Of a DNA stretch of 46,941 bases, positions 23,604-31,863 are shown piece by piece. Numbering within the stretch: position 1 is the stretch's first letter; the number at the start of each line of letters is the position of its first letter. Source of the stretch: a virus; IMG/VR virus record IMGVR_UViG_3300046321_000230, positions 1 through 46,941 of that record; one strand, 5' to 3'. The position numbers were made by a program, and so were the translations under genes. The notes under the pieces were generated by a model. The model was not told the DNA's origin and searched no databases. It saw only the letters and a program-made list of their open reading frames with translations.

Positions 23604-24152
23604 ATGTCAAATAAATACGTTGAATTATCAGATTATTTTGGAATAGAATTCCATAATTTTTGCGTCTTCATAAAATATTCATTATATACAGTCTTTGTAT
23701 TTTTAAAAATAGATGCTGAGATGATGACCACACTTTCAACACTTATGTTGATGGATACTTTTTTAGGAGTTGTGAAGGTGATAGCATTAAATTATCAATT
23801 TTCATTTAAAAAATTATTGTGGGGTTTTACAACTAAATTTTTAATATTGTTGATACCAATGATTGTTGCCTTAATAGGTAAGGGTGTTGATCAAGATTTC
23901 CTTTGGGCTATAGAATTTACAATGAAAATATTAATAGTGAATGAAGGTTTATCGTGCTTGACAAATATTTTATCAGCTAAAACCAAAGTTGAAATACAAA
24001 ATGTTGATTTAGTGACCACATTATTGAATTATTTGCGTAATATATTGATAATGATTTCAAAGAAGATATTTGGTGCTGAAATAAGTGAATCAATAAAAGA
24101 AGCCACCAACAATAAAAAACAAGATCATGATAGACCAAGCAACAATCAATAG
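23604..24152 (+). CDS. Phage holin, 182 aa
   Basis: I choose ATG 23604 (MSNKYVELSDY); the frame is open further upstream but that part overlaps the promoter motif. Three or four membrane segments lie at about residues 20-35, 42-62, 75-92 and 105-120, with MLMDTFLGVVKVI and KKLLWGFTTKFLILL. The pattern of D-x-x-x-G between helices and a following K-rich loop fits the phage_holin_4/Bacteroides holin group. It would form the membrane lesion that releases or activates the endolysin encoded next, whose start overlaps this gene by 26 bases. Confidence 0.78.
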   Translation: MSNKYVELSDYFGIEFHNFCVFIKYSLYTVFVFLKIDAEMMTTLSTLMLMDTFLGVVKVIALNYQFSFKKLLWGFTTKFLILLIPMIVALIGKGVDQDFLWAIEFTMKILIVNEGLSCLTNILSAKTKVEIQNVDLVTTLLNYLRNILIMISKKIFGAEISESIKEATNNKKQDHDRPSNNQ

Positions 24153-24591
24153 AATATCAAAATTACACCCGTCAGTTAGACAAGAAGCGATTGATATAAT
24201 CAATGAATGTAATAATTTACTCACAGGTAAGTCGCAAGTTAGAATTACACAAGGTTTGCGCACTTTTGCTGAACAAGATGCTTTATATAAACAAAGACCA
24301 AAAGTTACTAATGCTAAGGGAGGTCAATCTGTACATAATTATGGATTCGCTATTGATATTTGTTTGATAATTGATGGTAAGGTAGCAAGTTGGGACACAC
24401 ATAAAGACTGGGATGGTGATAAAGTATCAGACTGGGACGAATGTGTAAGAGTTTTTGCTAAATATGGTTGGAATTGGGGTGGCAATTGGACTTCATTTAA
24501 AGATATGCCTCACTTTGATAAGATTGGATTTTCAAATTGGAGAGTATTGCAAAACATGAAGAAAGATAAAGATGGATATGTAATTATTTAA
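24127..24591 (+). CDS. Endolysin: L-alanyl-D-glutamate peptidase (M15 family)
   Basis: 154 aa. Zinc peptidase of the VanY/M15 group that cuts the first peptide bond of the peptidoglycan stem, like the T5 endolysin. Visible zinc ligands are His70 and Asp77 in SVHNYGFAID, and His129 in DMPHFD. RITQGLRTFAEQDALYKQ is the usual N-terminal family segment. There is no signal peptide, so release depends on the overlapping holin gene. Terminated by the hairpin at 24621. Confidence 0.92.
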   Translation: MIDQATINRISKLHPSVRQEAIDIINECNNLLTGKSQVRITQGLRTFAEQDALYKQRPKVTNAKGGQSVHNYGFAIDICLIIDGKVASWDTHKDWDGDKVSDWDECVRVFAKYGWNWGGNWTSFKDMPHFDKIGFSNWRVLQNMKKDKDGYVII

Positions 24592-24620
24592 ATCAAATTT
24601 TACATATCAATAATATTATG

Positions 24621-24649
24621 AATCCTCTAAATATTTTAGAGGATTTTTT
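24621..24649 (+). terminator. Rho-independent terminator
   Basis: An 11-bp perfect stem AATCCTCTAAA/TTTAGAGGATT with loop TAT, followed by T residues. It ends the lysis cassette, just before the second copy of the 121-bp repeat. Confidence 0.92.
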
Positions 24650-24661
24650 ATGTTTATAAAC

Positions 24662-24782
24662 CACACAAATTACAAGGATTTTAAAAATAATTTAAAATTT
24701 TATACATAAAAATTTTTTTATACAAAAAATTATTAGATATTAGCCATAACAAACAAATAATGTTAAACGCTAAATCACAAAA
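24662..24782 (+). repeat. 121-bp perfect direct repeat, copy 2 (leader of 24785 gene)
   Basis: Identical to 5795-5915. It begins 13 bases after a terminator and ends two bases before the ATG at 24785. The position between terminator and start codon makes a promoter-plus-leader role very likely. Confidence 0.9.
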
Positions 24783-24784
24783 TC

Positions 24785-25255
24785 ATGACAACTCTACAAA
24801 AATTTACAGATTTACTTACAGAAGCAAATATTAGATTTGAAGTTAATCAAATAGAACACTTACCAACTCAAATAGGAATCACTTATGGTAAGGGGGTTTG
24901 GCATTGGTTTGAGATTTATGAGTCTAGAAATTTTCAATGTCAATTATTATCAATGACACATTCATATAGTCAAAATAATGGTAAGACTGAAAAGGGGTTG
25001 AGATGGAGAATGAACTTTGAAGAATCTTTATGTAAGAAATTAGATATAAAATATTTGAGTGATTTAAATATTTACTCTAACATTTTACATAAAGGATCAG
25101 AATTGTCAGATTCAATGAGATCAAAGATAAAATTCAATGGCGCTTTGACAATAAGTGGAGATGAATGGATAAACAAACATTCATTTTGGTTCAAAGGTAG
25201 TGAATTATCAACAGATGAAGGTCATATATATCCAGTGTTAAACTCAACAAAATAA
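24785..25255 (+). CDS. Hypothetical protein, 156 aa
   Basis: First gene after the duplicated leader. Contains GITYGKGVWHWFEIYES and SGDEWINKHSFWF, giving an aromatic-rich alpha/beta protein with no signal or membrane segment. No family recognised. Sharing its leader with the micropeptide gene at 5919 suggests the same expression time. Confidence 0.72.
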   Translation: MTTLQKFTDLLTEANIRFEVNQIEHLPTQIGITYGKGVWHWFEIYESRNFQCQLLSMTHSYSQNNGKTEKGLRWRMNFEESLCKKLDIKYLSDLNIYSNILHKGSELSDSMRSKIKFNGALTISGDEWINKHSFWFKGSELSTDEGHIYPVLNSTK

Positions 25256-25278
25256 TAAAATCAAACCTATAATTTATC

Positions 25279-25491
25279 ATGAAAAAGTCAAACACATCAA
25301 AGTTATTAGATAAGTGTATTATTGCAATATTAGGTAAGCCATCAAATATGATTGAATTACCAGAAGAACCAACCATTATTCAAATGGTTGGAGAACTTTC
25401 ACAATACATCGTAAATCACCGAAAAACATTGCTAATAATTGTTTCAACGATAATAGCAATAAAGTTATCATTATTATTTTTATTCAATTAA
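25279..25491 (+). CDS. Small membrane protein, 70 aa
   Basis: A soluble N-terminal part of about 48 residues precedes a C-terminal hydrophobic helix (TLLIIVSTIIAIKLSLLFLF), so it is tail-anchored in topology. Function unknown. Confidence 0.65.
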   Translation: MKKSNTSKLLDKCIIAILGKPSNMIELPEEPTIIQMVGELSQYIVNHRKTLLIIVSTIIAIKLSLLFLFN

Positions 25492-25516
25492 TTTCAACAC
25501 TAAAACAAGCGCAAAA

Positions 25517-26509
25517 ATGCAATCAGAAAATTTTTCAAAAGGAGACAAAGTAATCATCAACACAAGAGAAGGTAAAATGTTGAAAGGGATTTACAGCCAC
25601 AAGTGTCCAAATGGTAAAGGGTATATCAAAGCAGAAGATGGCAGATCATACGAAAGAGAACTTCACAACATCAAAAAAATAGCAAACGCTGAAACATTGT
25701 TTCAAATCAACAATCAACTTCCAGGATTCTCTGACAATACTGATTACGGTGAAATAAAAATTTCACCACCAAAATCAGAACAATGGGATATAAATAAGAA
25801 ATTTGACTTTTTATCTCAATTAACCAGAATGATTATCAATAAAACATCAGTTTCATTGATAATAACAGGCGAAGGTGGATTAGGTAAGTCTTACACCGTT
25901 AAAAGAGAACTCTTGATCAAAGATTTAGAGAAAGGTTCGGATTTTGAAATCATAAAAGGATTTTCAACTCCAAGAGGATTATATAGAACTCTCTATGAGC
26001 ATAATGGTAAGTTGATAATATTTGACGATTGTGATGAAGTTCTTGATGATAAGATAGCAAAGAATTTATTGAAAGGTGCTTTAGATTCTTACGACAGTAG
26101 AGAGATCAGCTGGATTACCAAAACAAGCGATCCAGAATTACCAGACAGTTTCGACTTCACAGGCAGGGTGATATTCATATCAAACAAAAGTCAAGACAAG
26201 ATTGATCAAGCTATCTTGAGCAGATCAATGAGTATTGATTTGACTATGTCAACTGTTGATAAATTGAAAAGAATGGAATTTATTGTTGAGACAAGTAAGG
26301 ACTTCATGGTAGAATACCCATTAGAGTACAAAACAGAGTCTTTAGATTTAATCAAAGAAAACATTGACCAAATCCGTGAATTCAGCTTAAGATCATTAGA
26401 AAAGGTTGTAAAAATAAGAGCTGGCCAAGATCAAATTTCTCATGATGAAGATGGGAATGAGATTGAATCAGATTGGAAAGAGTTAGCAAAGTTTATGTTA
26501 ATAAGTTAA
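25517..26509 (+). CDS. AAA-type ATPase with N-terminal SH3-like module
   Basis: 330 aa. Residues about 7-55 form a small beta module (FSKGDKVIINTREGKMLKG, then YERELHNIKKI) also found in the virion proteins at 36855 and 39032. The P-loop GEGGLGKS lies at about 118-125 and Walker B LIIFDDCDE at about 167-175. FTGRVIFISNKS and an Arg-containing SRSM segment near 235 could supply sensor/arginine-finger residues. In phages such ATPases act in replication initiation or as DNA-loading factors. The substrate cannot be told. Confidence 0.78.
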   Translation: MQSENFSKGDKVIINTREGKMLKGIYSHKCPNGKGYIKAEDGRSYERELHNIKKIANAETLFQINNQLPGFSDNTDYGEIKISPPKSEQWDINKKFDFLSQLTRMIINKTSVSLIITGEGGLGKSYTVKRELLIKDLEKGSDFEIIKGFSTPRGLYRTLYEHNGKLIIFDDCDEVLDDKIAKNLLKGALDSYDSREISWITKTSDPELPDSFDFTGRVIFISNKSQDKIDQAILSRSMSIDLTMSTVDKLKRMEFIVETSKDFMVEYPLEYKTESLDLIKENIDQIREFSLRSLEKVVKIRAGQDQISHDEDGNEIESDWKELAKFMLIS

Positions 26510-26520
26510 TACTTAAAATT

Positions 26521-26871
26521 ATGAAAAATTTAAACAAAAAATTCATAGCTCTATTAGAATTCAGCAATAAGGCTATAAAAGTAGAGGTTGAAGTCATAGA
26601 TAGAATCAGAACATCGCTTGGTAACACAATATATTTAGTACAAGTTACAGATGTTACTTGTGAATATTTTGGTAAAATATCATTGATTGCTCCAGATAAT
26701 TTAATTGAAGCGGTTCAAGTGTTTCAAGTTGTAGAATACGAAAACAGAAATAGTGTCTTAGGGCAAATTATTATTTTGGGTAAATTCAAAACTTATCAGG
26801 AAGCAAAAGAAAATTGCTTAAAAAGATCACATTCATATCCTGAAAAAGATTTTGATATTATTATTAAATAA
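26521..26871 (+). CDS. Hypothetical protein, 116 aa
   Basis: ATG 26521 (MKNLNKKFIALLEF) is preferred; the upstream part of the frame overlaps the ATPase gene. Beta-rich, with no motif recognised. The stop overlaps the next ATG (TAATG). Confidence 0.68.
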   Translation: MKNLNKKFIALLEFSNKAIKVEVEVIDRIRTSLGNTIYLVQVTDVTCEYFGKISLIAPDNLIEAVQVFQVVEYENRNSVLGQIIILGKFKTYQEAKENCLKRSHSYPEKDFDIIIK

Positions 26872-27230
26872 TGAAGTCAGAAGAATACGAAATAGTTGAA
26901 AGCGTAGGTATTATATCAATAAATAATATCTACACAATCACTCAAGGATCACACTCTGGTGAAAAGATTATGATCAAGTGGATATGCCCAAATAAACAAA
27001 TACACATTGGTAATAATAAGATGAGAAGACAAGTTTACGGAACTTTAATACAATCAAACGCAAAAATTAATACTGTATTAGAATTTTTACAAGAATATAT
27101 AGACGCAAATAAACCAAAGTCAAATTACAAAATCTTAGATAATTTCAAATTAATATTACTTTGTAAAAAAAGAGACAAAGAAGCAATATTAGAATTTGTG
27201 AAAAGATTCAAAAAATTACCTAAAATCTAA
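26871..27230 (+). CDS. Hypothetical protein, 119 aa
   Basis: Starts MKSEEYEIVESVGII, with beta strands then a basic helical C-terminus (KKRDKEAILEFVKRFKK). Start and stop of neighbouring genes overlap, indicating one operon. Unknown function. Confidence 0.68.
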   Translation: MKSEEYEIVESVGIISINNIYTITQGSHSGEKIMIKWICPNKQIHIGNNKMRRQVYGTLIQSNAKINTVLEFLQEYIDANKPKSNYKILDNFKLILLCKKRDKEAILEFVKRFKKLPKI

Positions 27231-27244
27231 AAAATGCAAAACAA

Positions 27245-27931
27245 ATGAATACAAAATTTAAAGAATATCAAATACCAGATTATGACGGTATGTTGAGATT
27301 CATAACAGGAGGAAGCGCAATATTCACAATAAAAAATGAGAAATCTGGAAATAGATTCACTTATAAATTCAAACAAAATCAAGGTGATCCCAGTGTGTTT
27401 TGGGTATATATGCTTTGCTTGTCTAATAATGATGATCAAAAGAGTTATAAATTTTTAGGGGGTTTTTCACAACAAAAAGGATTTTTGAATTCACAATCAG
27501 CTCAAATAAAAGGTACTATGGGTGTTATGGCTATTGAATGGTGGTGTAAATCATTATTGATTAAAAATATACCTAAGACAGTGAAGATGTATCATTTGAG
27601 TAAATGTGGTAGATGTGGCAAATCATTGACCAATCCAGATAGTATAATATCAGGTTTTGGACCAGAGTGCTTGAAGCAAGAAGTCAAAGAAGGCAACACT
27701 CAACCAGTGAAATATCTTGAGCAACAAGACAATGAATTCAATAACTCTATAAAAGGCGTTGAAATGGTTGAGTCTATGATTCCTGTGGCCTCTATAAAAG
27801 CAATCGAGATTGAATCATTTGAAGATGGAAAATCAAAAGAGCGTGATCAAAACACAAGTAAATTCCAAAGAATCAAGGGAATTAAAGTGTTTTTAAGTCA
27901 ATTAAAATTAAAATTATTTGACAATGATTGA
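27245..27931 (+). CDS. DUF6011-like zinc-ribbon protein, 228 aa
   Basis: Residues about 119-142 contain CGRCGKSLTNPDSIISGFGP then EC, a C-x2-C ... GPEC pattern of the DUF6011 zinc-binding group found in phages and replication-linked proteins. The N-terminal 110 residues (FTIKNEKSGNRFTYKF, VFWVYMLCL) are a beta-rich domain that often accompanies it. The C-terminus is charged. It overlaps the next gene by 14 bases. Role probably nucleic-acid related, but unproven. Confidence 0.7.
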   Translation: MNTKFKEYQIPDYDGMLRFITGGSAIFTIKNEKSGNRFTYKFKQNQGDPSVFWVYMLCLSNNDDQKSYKFLGGFSQQKGFLNSQSAQIKGTMGVMAIEWWCKSLLIKNIPKTVKMYHLSKCGRCGKSLTNPDSIISGFGPECLKQEVKEGNTQPVKYLEQQDNEFNNSIKGVEMVESMIPVASIKAIEIESFEDGKSKERDQNTSKFQRIKGIKVFLSQLKLKLFDND

Positions 27932-28202
27932 TTGGAGAGAATATTCAGAAACAAAGAAGGATAATAATTCCATACAAGAATTAGTTGGAATTAAAAAAAT
28001 CAAACAAAATCCTTTGAAACCAACGAGAGATACAGTAACAAATAGATTTTTGGTTCGAGTTGGTTTTAAGAGTTTCAACAAAAAATTAGAAGTCAGATTT
28101 GCATACTACAACGTTACAGATAATGTTATAGTGGTTGAAGGAATGTTTGGAAACATACGAGTTACGCATTGGTCTGAAATAAACGTACCTCAATGTCTAT
28201 AG
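27918..28202 (+). CDS. Hypothetical protein, 94 aa
   Basis: A second in-frame ATG at 27924 (MIDWREYSE) could also be the start. The rest is beta-rich (RFLVRVGFKSFNKKLEVRF). It overlaps genes on both sides. No family recognised. Confidence 0.65.
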   Translation: MTMIDWREYSETKKDNNSIQELVGIKKIKQNPLKPTRDTVTNRFLVRVGFKSFNKKLEVRFAYYNVTDNVIVVEGMFGNIRVTHWSEINVPQCL

Positions 28203-28414
28203 ATAAAATAATACTTGGAGTCGCAGCAATATTTCCCAAAGTGGAATTTGATATAGATTTAGAGATTCAAGGCGACAAATCAGAAATATACAAAATATGG
28301 GTCAGTGATTTTGATTTTTATTTCAATAATAAGATGTTCAAAAAGATTACAAACCAATACAGAGTTAAATACCCAAACATAAGACACTATTATTACTATC
28401 AAAACAGAAAATAA
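28193..28414 (+). CDS. Hypothetical protein, 73 aa
   Basis: Short alpha/beta protein rich in Tyr, Phe and Asp, with C-terminal YPNIRHYYYYQNRK. It overlaps the upstream gene by 10 bases and ends two bases before the next ATG. Confidence 0.62.
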   Translation: MSIDKIILGVAAIFPKVEFDIDLEIQGDKSEIYKIWVSDFDFYFNNKMFKKITNQYRVKYPNIRHYYYYQNRK

Positions 28415-28416
28415 AC

Positions 28417-29442
28417 ATGGAAGAAGAAATTAAATTTGACTTTACAAAAAATATCAGCAAGAAAAAGTTAAAGCAATTCGCTGATATAATGATTGTTATC
28501 TCAAATAAGATAAAATTTAAGGTATCTGCTAGAGGTTGGGGATACATAATGGAACAGGAAGGATATATAACAAAGGCTCAATTTGATAAAGTTGAAAATG
28601 CTGTAAATCGTTGTCGCAAGGAAGGTTTGCTACCAGTAGACTTTATTGCTGAGGAATCTTCAAGATTATTCCACGGTATATCAAAACCTTCTACAGGTAC
28701 AGTAATGGATACATTACAATGGATGTTAAGAGATGTACTAGATGGTTCAAAATATTTCATTCCAGAATGGTGGGTTGGTGAAGAATATTACATACAAATG
28801 GTTGTTGAGAAAATAGATTTATTGACACTCTTCAAGCCAGTATGCGATATTTACAAAATACCTATTGCTAATGCTAAAGGTTGGCAATCCATCTTACAAA
28901 GAGCAGATTACGCAAGAAGATTCAAAGAAGCAGAAGACGCTGGTTTGAAATGTGTATTATTGTACTGTGGAGACCATGATCCAGATGGTAAGAGGATTTC
29001 AGAAACAATGCGTAAAAATATCAGAGATATTTCAGATATACATTGGACAGATGGCGAAACGGGTTATGATCCAGATAATCTGATAATTGAAAGATTCGGT
29101 TTAGAATACGATTTCATAATAAAAAACAATTACACTTGGATAGATAATTTAATTACAGGTGGTGGAATAGACTTATCGCACGTCAGCCATAGAAATCACA
29201 AATTACCATACGTTCAACAATATTTAAAAACAGTTGGGGCAAGAAAATGTGAAGCGAACGTACTCGTTACAACTCCAGAAATCGGAAGAGAATTATGTGA
29301 TGAAGCTATTAGAAAATTCTTAGGCGACGATGCTCCAAAAAGATTTCAGAAAAAAGTTGACGAGGTAGAAAGACAATATCAGATTCATCTTCAAGAAACT
29401 GGATTGATTGATCCAATAAATAAGATATTAGATGGAGAATAA
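28417..29442 (+). CDS. Spo11/Topo VI-A-like TOPRIM protein
   Basis: 341 aa. N-terminal winged-helix-like part (KFKVSARGWGYIMEQEGYIT, then CRKEGLLPVDFI) matches the 'Rx-YY ... R-x-G-x-(I/L)P' layout of phage and bacterial proteins related to topoisomerase VI subunit A. The TOPRIM core is at about 179-192: LLYCGDHDPDGKRI, with the D-x-D metal site. EEYYIQMVVEKIDLL is the Glu-containing first TOPRIM strand/helix. The catalytic Tyr of true Topo VI cannot be placed confidently, so it may be a metal-dependent nuclease or DNA-structure enzyme rather than a topoisomerase. Confidence 0.7.
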   Translation: MEEEIKFDFTKNISKKKLKQFADIMIVISNKIKFKVSARGWGYIMEQEGYITKAQFDKVENAVNRCRKEGLLPVDFIAEESSRLFHGISKPSTGTVMDTLQWMLRDVLDGSKYFIPEWWVGEEYYIQMVVEKIDLLTLFKPVCDIYKIPIANAKGWQSILQRADYARRFKEAEDAGLKCVLLYCGDHDPDGKRISETMRKNIRDISDIHWTDGETGYDPDNLIIERFGLEYDFIIKNNYTWIDNLITGGGIDLSHVSHRNHKLPYVQQYLKTVGARKCEANVLVTTPEIGRELCDEAIRKFLGDDAPKRFQKKVDEVERQYQIHLQETGLIDPINKILDGE

Positions 29443-30091
29443 AGCTAAATTAATTTGGTTTTTGGGTAGTAATGCAAGCGGCAAAACTACTCAATCTAAA
29501 TTATTACACGAAGCGTTATCAGACCCAACATCAAAAAAATTAATTACTGAAAATTTTGGAGAAGTCGAATTGAAAGCTACTATATTTGACAATTCTTGTC
29601 ACGTAGGACATTTGAAAGACAATCAATGTACAGGTACAGATACTATAAATACTAAAAGTGGTATTGACCTTTCATTTTGTTACTTATTAAGTCAAAATCC
29701 AAAATACATAATAGTTGATGGAATAATGTGTACGTCAACTTGGTTAGATATTTTCACTCAATTTCCAGATTCAGTTGATATAATTGTAATATTATTACAA
29801 TTTCCCACAGTTGAAGATAACTTGAAAAGAGTTGTAGAAAGGAGAGTCTGTAAAATGATTGAAAAAGGTGGCAATGATGGCGCAGATATTGCAGATTTTG
29901 ATTATACTGTTGAATATGAATTCGATAACTTAGAACAAAAGACCATAAAAAATGTATCTGGTAAATTTAAGGGTTTTAAAAGTATGTTTGAAAAAGTAAA
30001 AACAAGTTGTAAATATTCAGTAGAAATAGATGCTTCTTTACATCAAGATGAAATACATGTGAAAATTTTACAAGAATTAGATAAATTGTAA
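29432..30091 (+). CDS. P-loop kinase (candidate 5-hydroxymethyl-dU DNA kinase)
   Basis: 219 aa. Walker A GSNASGKTT at residues 12-20. IIVDGIMC near 96-103 is the Walker B/DG substrate region, and RVVERRVCKM near 138-147 looks like an Arg-rich lid. General fold of nucleoside/nucleotide kinases. Because alpha-glutamyl/putrescinyl-thymine-type and amino acid:DNA transferase-type genes follow, I suggest it may phosphorylate 5-hydroxymethyluracil in DNA. A dNMP kinase is the main alternative. The start overlaps the upstream gene by 11 bases. Confidence 0.62.
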   Translation: MENKAKLIWFLGSNASGKTTQSKLLHEALSDPTSKKLITENFGEVELKATIFDNSCHVGHLKDNQCTGTDTINTKSGIDLSFCYLLSQNPKYIIVDGIMCTSTWLDIFTQFPDSVDIIVILLQFPTVEDNLKRVVERRVCKMIEKGGNDGADIADFDYTVEYEFDNLEQKTIKNVSGKFKGFKSMFEKVKTSCKYSVEIDASLHQDEIHVKILQELDKL

Positions 30092-30165
30092 TTAAAATCA
30101 AAGTTACCTACATCGAACATAATACATAAGTATTTACAAAAATTAATAATTAAAAACAAATCAAG

Positions 30166-30411
30166 ATGGCTAAAGAAGTAAAAAAAGCAGCGAAGAAAGA
30201 AGTAGAATTTGATGGAATCACCGCTTATTGTGTAAAAACAAAAGAAAAAAATGTCCCAATGCTTGATGCGGTAATCGACATTACAAAGGGTCGCTACATC
30301 GCCAAAGGAGTTGATGCAGATGGCAACAAAATGACTGCTATCATGTCTGGTGACAATGCTAAAGCTCAGATAAAATTGAAGAACGCTTCCAAGGGGCAGG
30401 GGTGGACATAA
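30166..30411 (+). CDS. Small basic protein, DUF5679-like, 81 aa
   Basis: A Lys-rich start (MAKEVKKAAKKEVEF) precedes AYCVKTKEKNVPMLDAV and a KGRYIAKGVDADGNK segment. The layout follows the DUF5679 zinc-ribbon group (YC-x-K-C-K), but only the first Cys remains, so the zinc site is lost. It has a 74-base leader of its own and ends before a strong terminator, suggesting high, separate expression. Confidence 0.6.
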   Translation: MAKEVKKAAKKEVEFDGITAYCVKTKEKNVPMLDAVIDITKGRYIAKGVDADGNKMTAIMSGDNAKAQIKLKNASKGQGWT

Positions 30412-30443
30412 TCAACCTTTAATCGCATTTTCAGTTATGAATT

Positions 30444-30472
30444 ATGGATGACATTAGAGTCATCCATTTTTT
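30444..30472 (+). terminator. Rho-independent terminator abutting the homing endonuclease start
   Basis: A 9-bp perfect stem ATGGATGAC/GTCATCCAT with a 6-base loop followed by five T. The last T is directly next to the ATG at 30473. Confidence 0.9.
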
Positions 30473-31099
30473 ATGTTTGTGTATAAGATAACAAATCAAA
30501 TAAACGGTAAATTTTACATTGGTAAAACAACTAAAACCATTGAACAAAGATTTAAAGAACACATAAAATATGGGCAAAATATCAAGCCTAGATGCTCTAT
30601 ATTACATTTAGCAATATCTAAATATGGGTGTGAAAATTTTATTATTAAAAAATTATGTAAATGTAATTCTTTATCTCAATTAAATAAAGCAGAAATTTAT
30701 TTCATCAAGAAATTAGATGCTTGTAATAATAAGATAGGATACAATATACTAAAAGGTGGAGATGAAGGAGTTGATTTAACAAATCCTATAACTTTGCAAA
30801 GATTGAAAGATAATACTAAATTAGCTATGTCAAGACCAGAAGTTAAGAAAAAAGTTATGGATGGTTTGAATAAGTATAGATTAGAGAATCCAGATTGGCG
30901 TAAAAGAATATCAAATACAGCTAAGATCACTATGAATACTGAAGAGGTTAAAAATAAATTACGTAAACCAAAACCATGTAGTGAGGCGCGTAGAAAATTG
31001 ATGTTAGGTAAAATTCCTTGGAATAAGGGATTAACAAAAGATACAGATGAACGGGTCGCAGCTAATGGAAACGCTATTCGTAAACCAAAGCAAAGTTAA
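30473..31099 (+). CDS. GIY-YIG homing endonuclease with NUMOD3 repeats
   Basis: 208 aa. The GIY-YIG core is VYKITNQINGKFYIGKTT (residues 3-20), with Arg26 in QRFKEH and a Glu in NKAEIYFIKK (catalytic-type). C-terminal DNA-binding segments KPCSEARRKLMLGKIPWNKG match NUMOD3-type motifs. Such genes are selfish and insert next to conserved phage genes by cutting unoccupied alleles. It sits immediately after a terminator, splitting the kinase/DUF5679-like genes from the amidotransferase. It probably relies on read-through transcription. Confidence 0.9.
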   Translation: MFVYKITNQINGKFYIGKTTKTIEQRFKEHIKYGQNIKPRCSILHLAISKYGCENFIIKKLCKCNSLSQLNKAEIYFIKKLDACNNKIGYNILKGGDEGVDLTNPITLQRLKDNTKLAMSRPEVKKKVMDGLNKYRLENPDWRKRISNTAKITMNTEEVKNKLRKPKPCSEARRKLMLGKIPWNKGLTKDTDERVAANGNAIRKPKQS

Positions 31100-31119
31100 T
31101 ATATCAAATCAATAAATTT

Positions 31120-31863
31120 ATGTGTGGAATAGTAGGATTAAGGTGTAAAGATCAAGAAATATCTGAAATGGTGTTGAAAGAGTTATTGATCAACTCTCAA
31201 ATAAGAGGGAAGCACGCAACAGGGATTGCTTATTTTGAAGGAAAACGTATTAAGTCAATAATTACCTCAATTCCAGCGGAAAAGTTCATTAAAAAGCAAA
31301 TTTTTCCTGATTCTGAATATATTATCGGACACGTTAGATATTCAACTTCAAATTTAAAATACAATCAACCATTAACAGACAGAATATCAGTTGTTCACAA
31401 TGGTGTAATCACACAAGAACAATTTGAAAATTGGGAAGATCATTTTGGATACTCTAATTTTCAAACAAAGAATGATACTGAGATATTATTAAAGTGTCTT
31501 CAAGCTAAAAAACAACCATTCACTCAATTTCCTAATTCATCTGTAGCTGCTGGAGTTCTTGAAGACAATAAAATGTATTGTTTCAGAAACAACACCAGAC
31601 CACTTCATATGTTTAAAAGCGTAATTGAAATAGATGGGATTCCATTATTCAATGGATTTGCTTCTACGGAAGATATAATAAAAAGAACATTTAAAGCATT
31701 TGATTCAATGTTTGATGTTGAAATAATCCCCATTGAACCATTTGTAAAATATATATTTATGGGTAATGGTTCTTTGTCAAAAATATCTATGAAGCATGAT
31801 CCAAATTTATTTGATCAAGATCAACAAACATCAACTAAAATAGAATCTAATTATGTCAAATAA
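31120..31863 (+). CDS. Class II glutamine amidotransferase (Ntn hydrolase)
   Basis: 247 aa. Starts MCGIVGL, so Cys2 becomes the N-terminal nucleophile. RGKHATGIAYF (about 30-40), GHVRYST (71-77), HNGV (92-95) and NDTE (about 119) are the family's glutamine-binding residues. It hydrolyses glutamine to release ammonia for a partner enzyme. No synthetase domain is fused, so the acceptor must be another protein. The adjacent overlapping transferase-like gene suggests a role in DNA-base modification. The overlap of 11 bases supports coupling. Confidence 0.9.
   Translation: MCGIVGLRCKDQEISEMVLKELLINSQIRGKHATGIAYFEGKRIKSIITSIPAEKFIKKQIFPDSEYIIGHVRYSTSNLKYNQPLTDRISVVHNGVITQEQFENWEDHFGYSNFQTKNDTEILLKCLQAKKQPFTQFPNSSVAAGVLEDNKMYCFRNNTRPLHMFKSVIEIDGIPLFNGFASTEDIIKRTFKAFDSMFDVEIIPIEPFVKYIFMGNGSLSKISMKHDPNLFDQDQQTSTKIESNYVK

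Noticed and set aside
31120-31863. Complete asparagine synthetase or glucosamine-phosphate synthase
   Set aside because: Only the N-terminal amidotransferase domain is present; no synthetase or isomerase domain follows.
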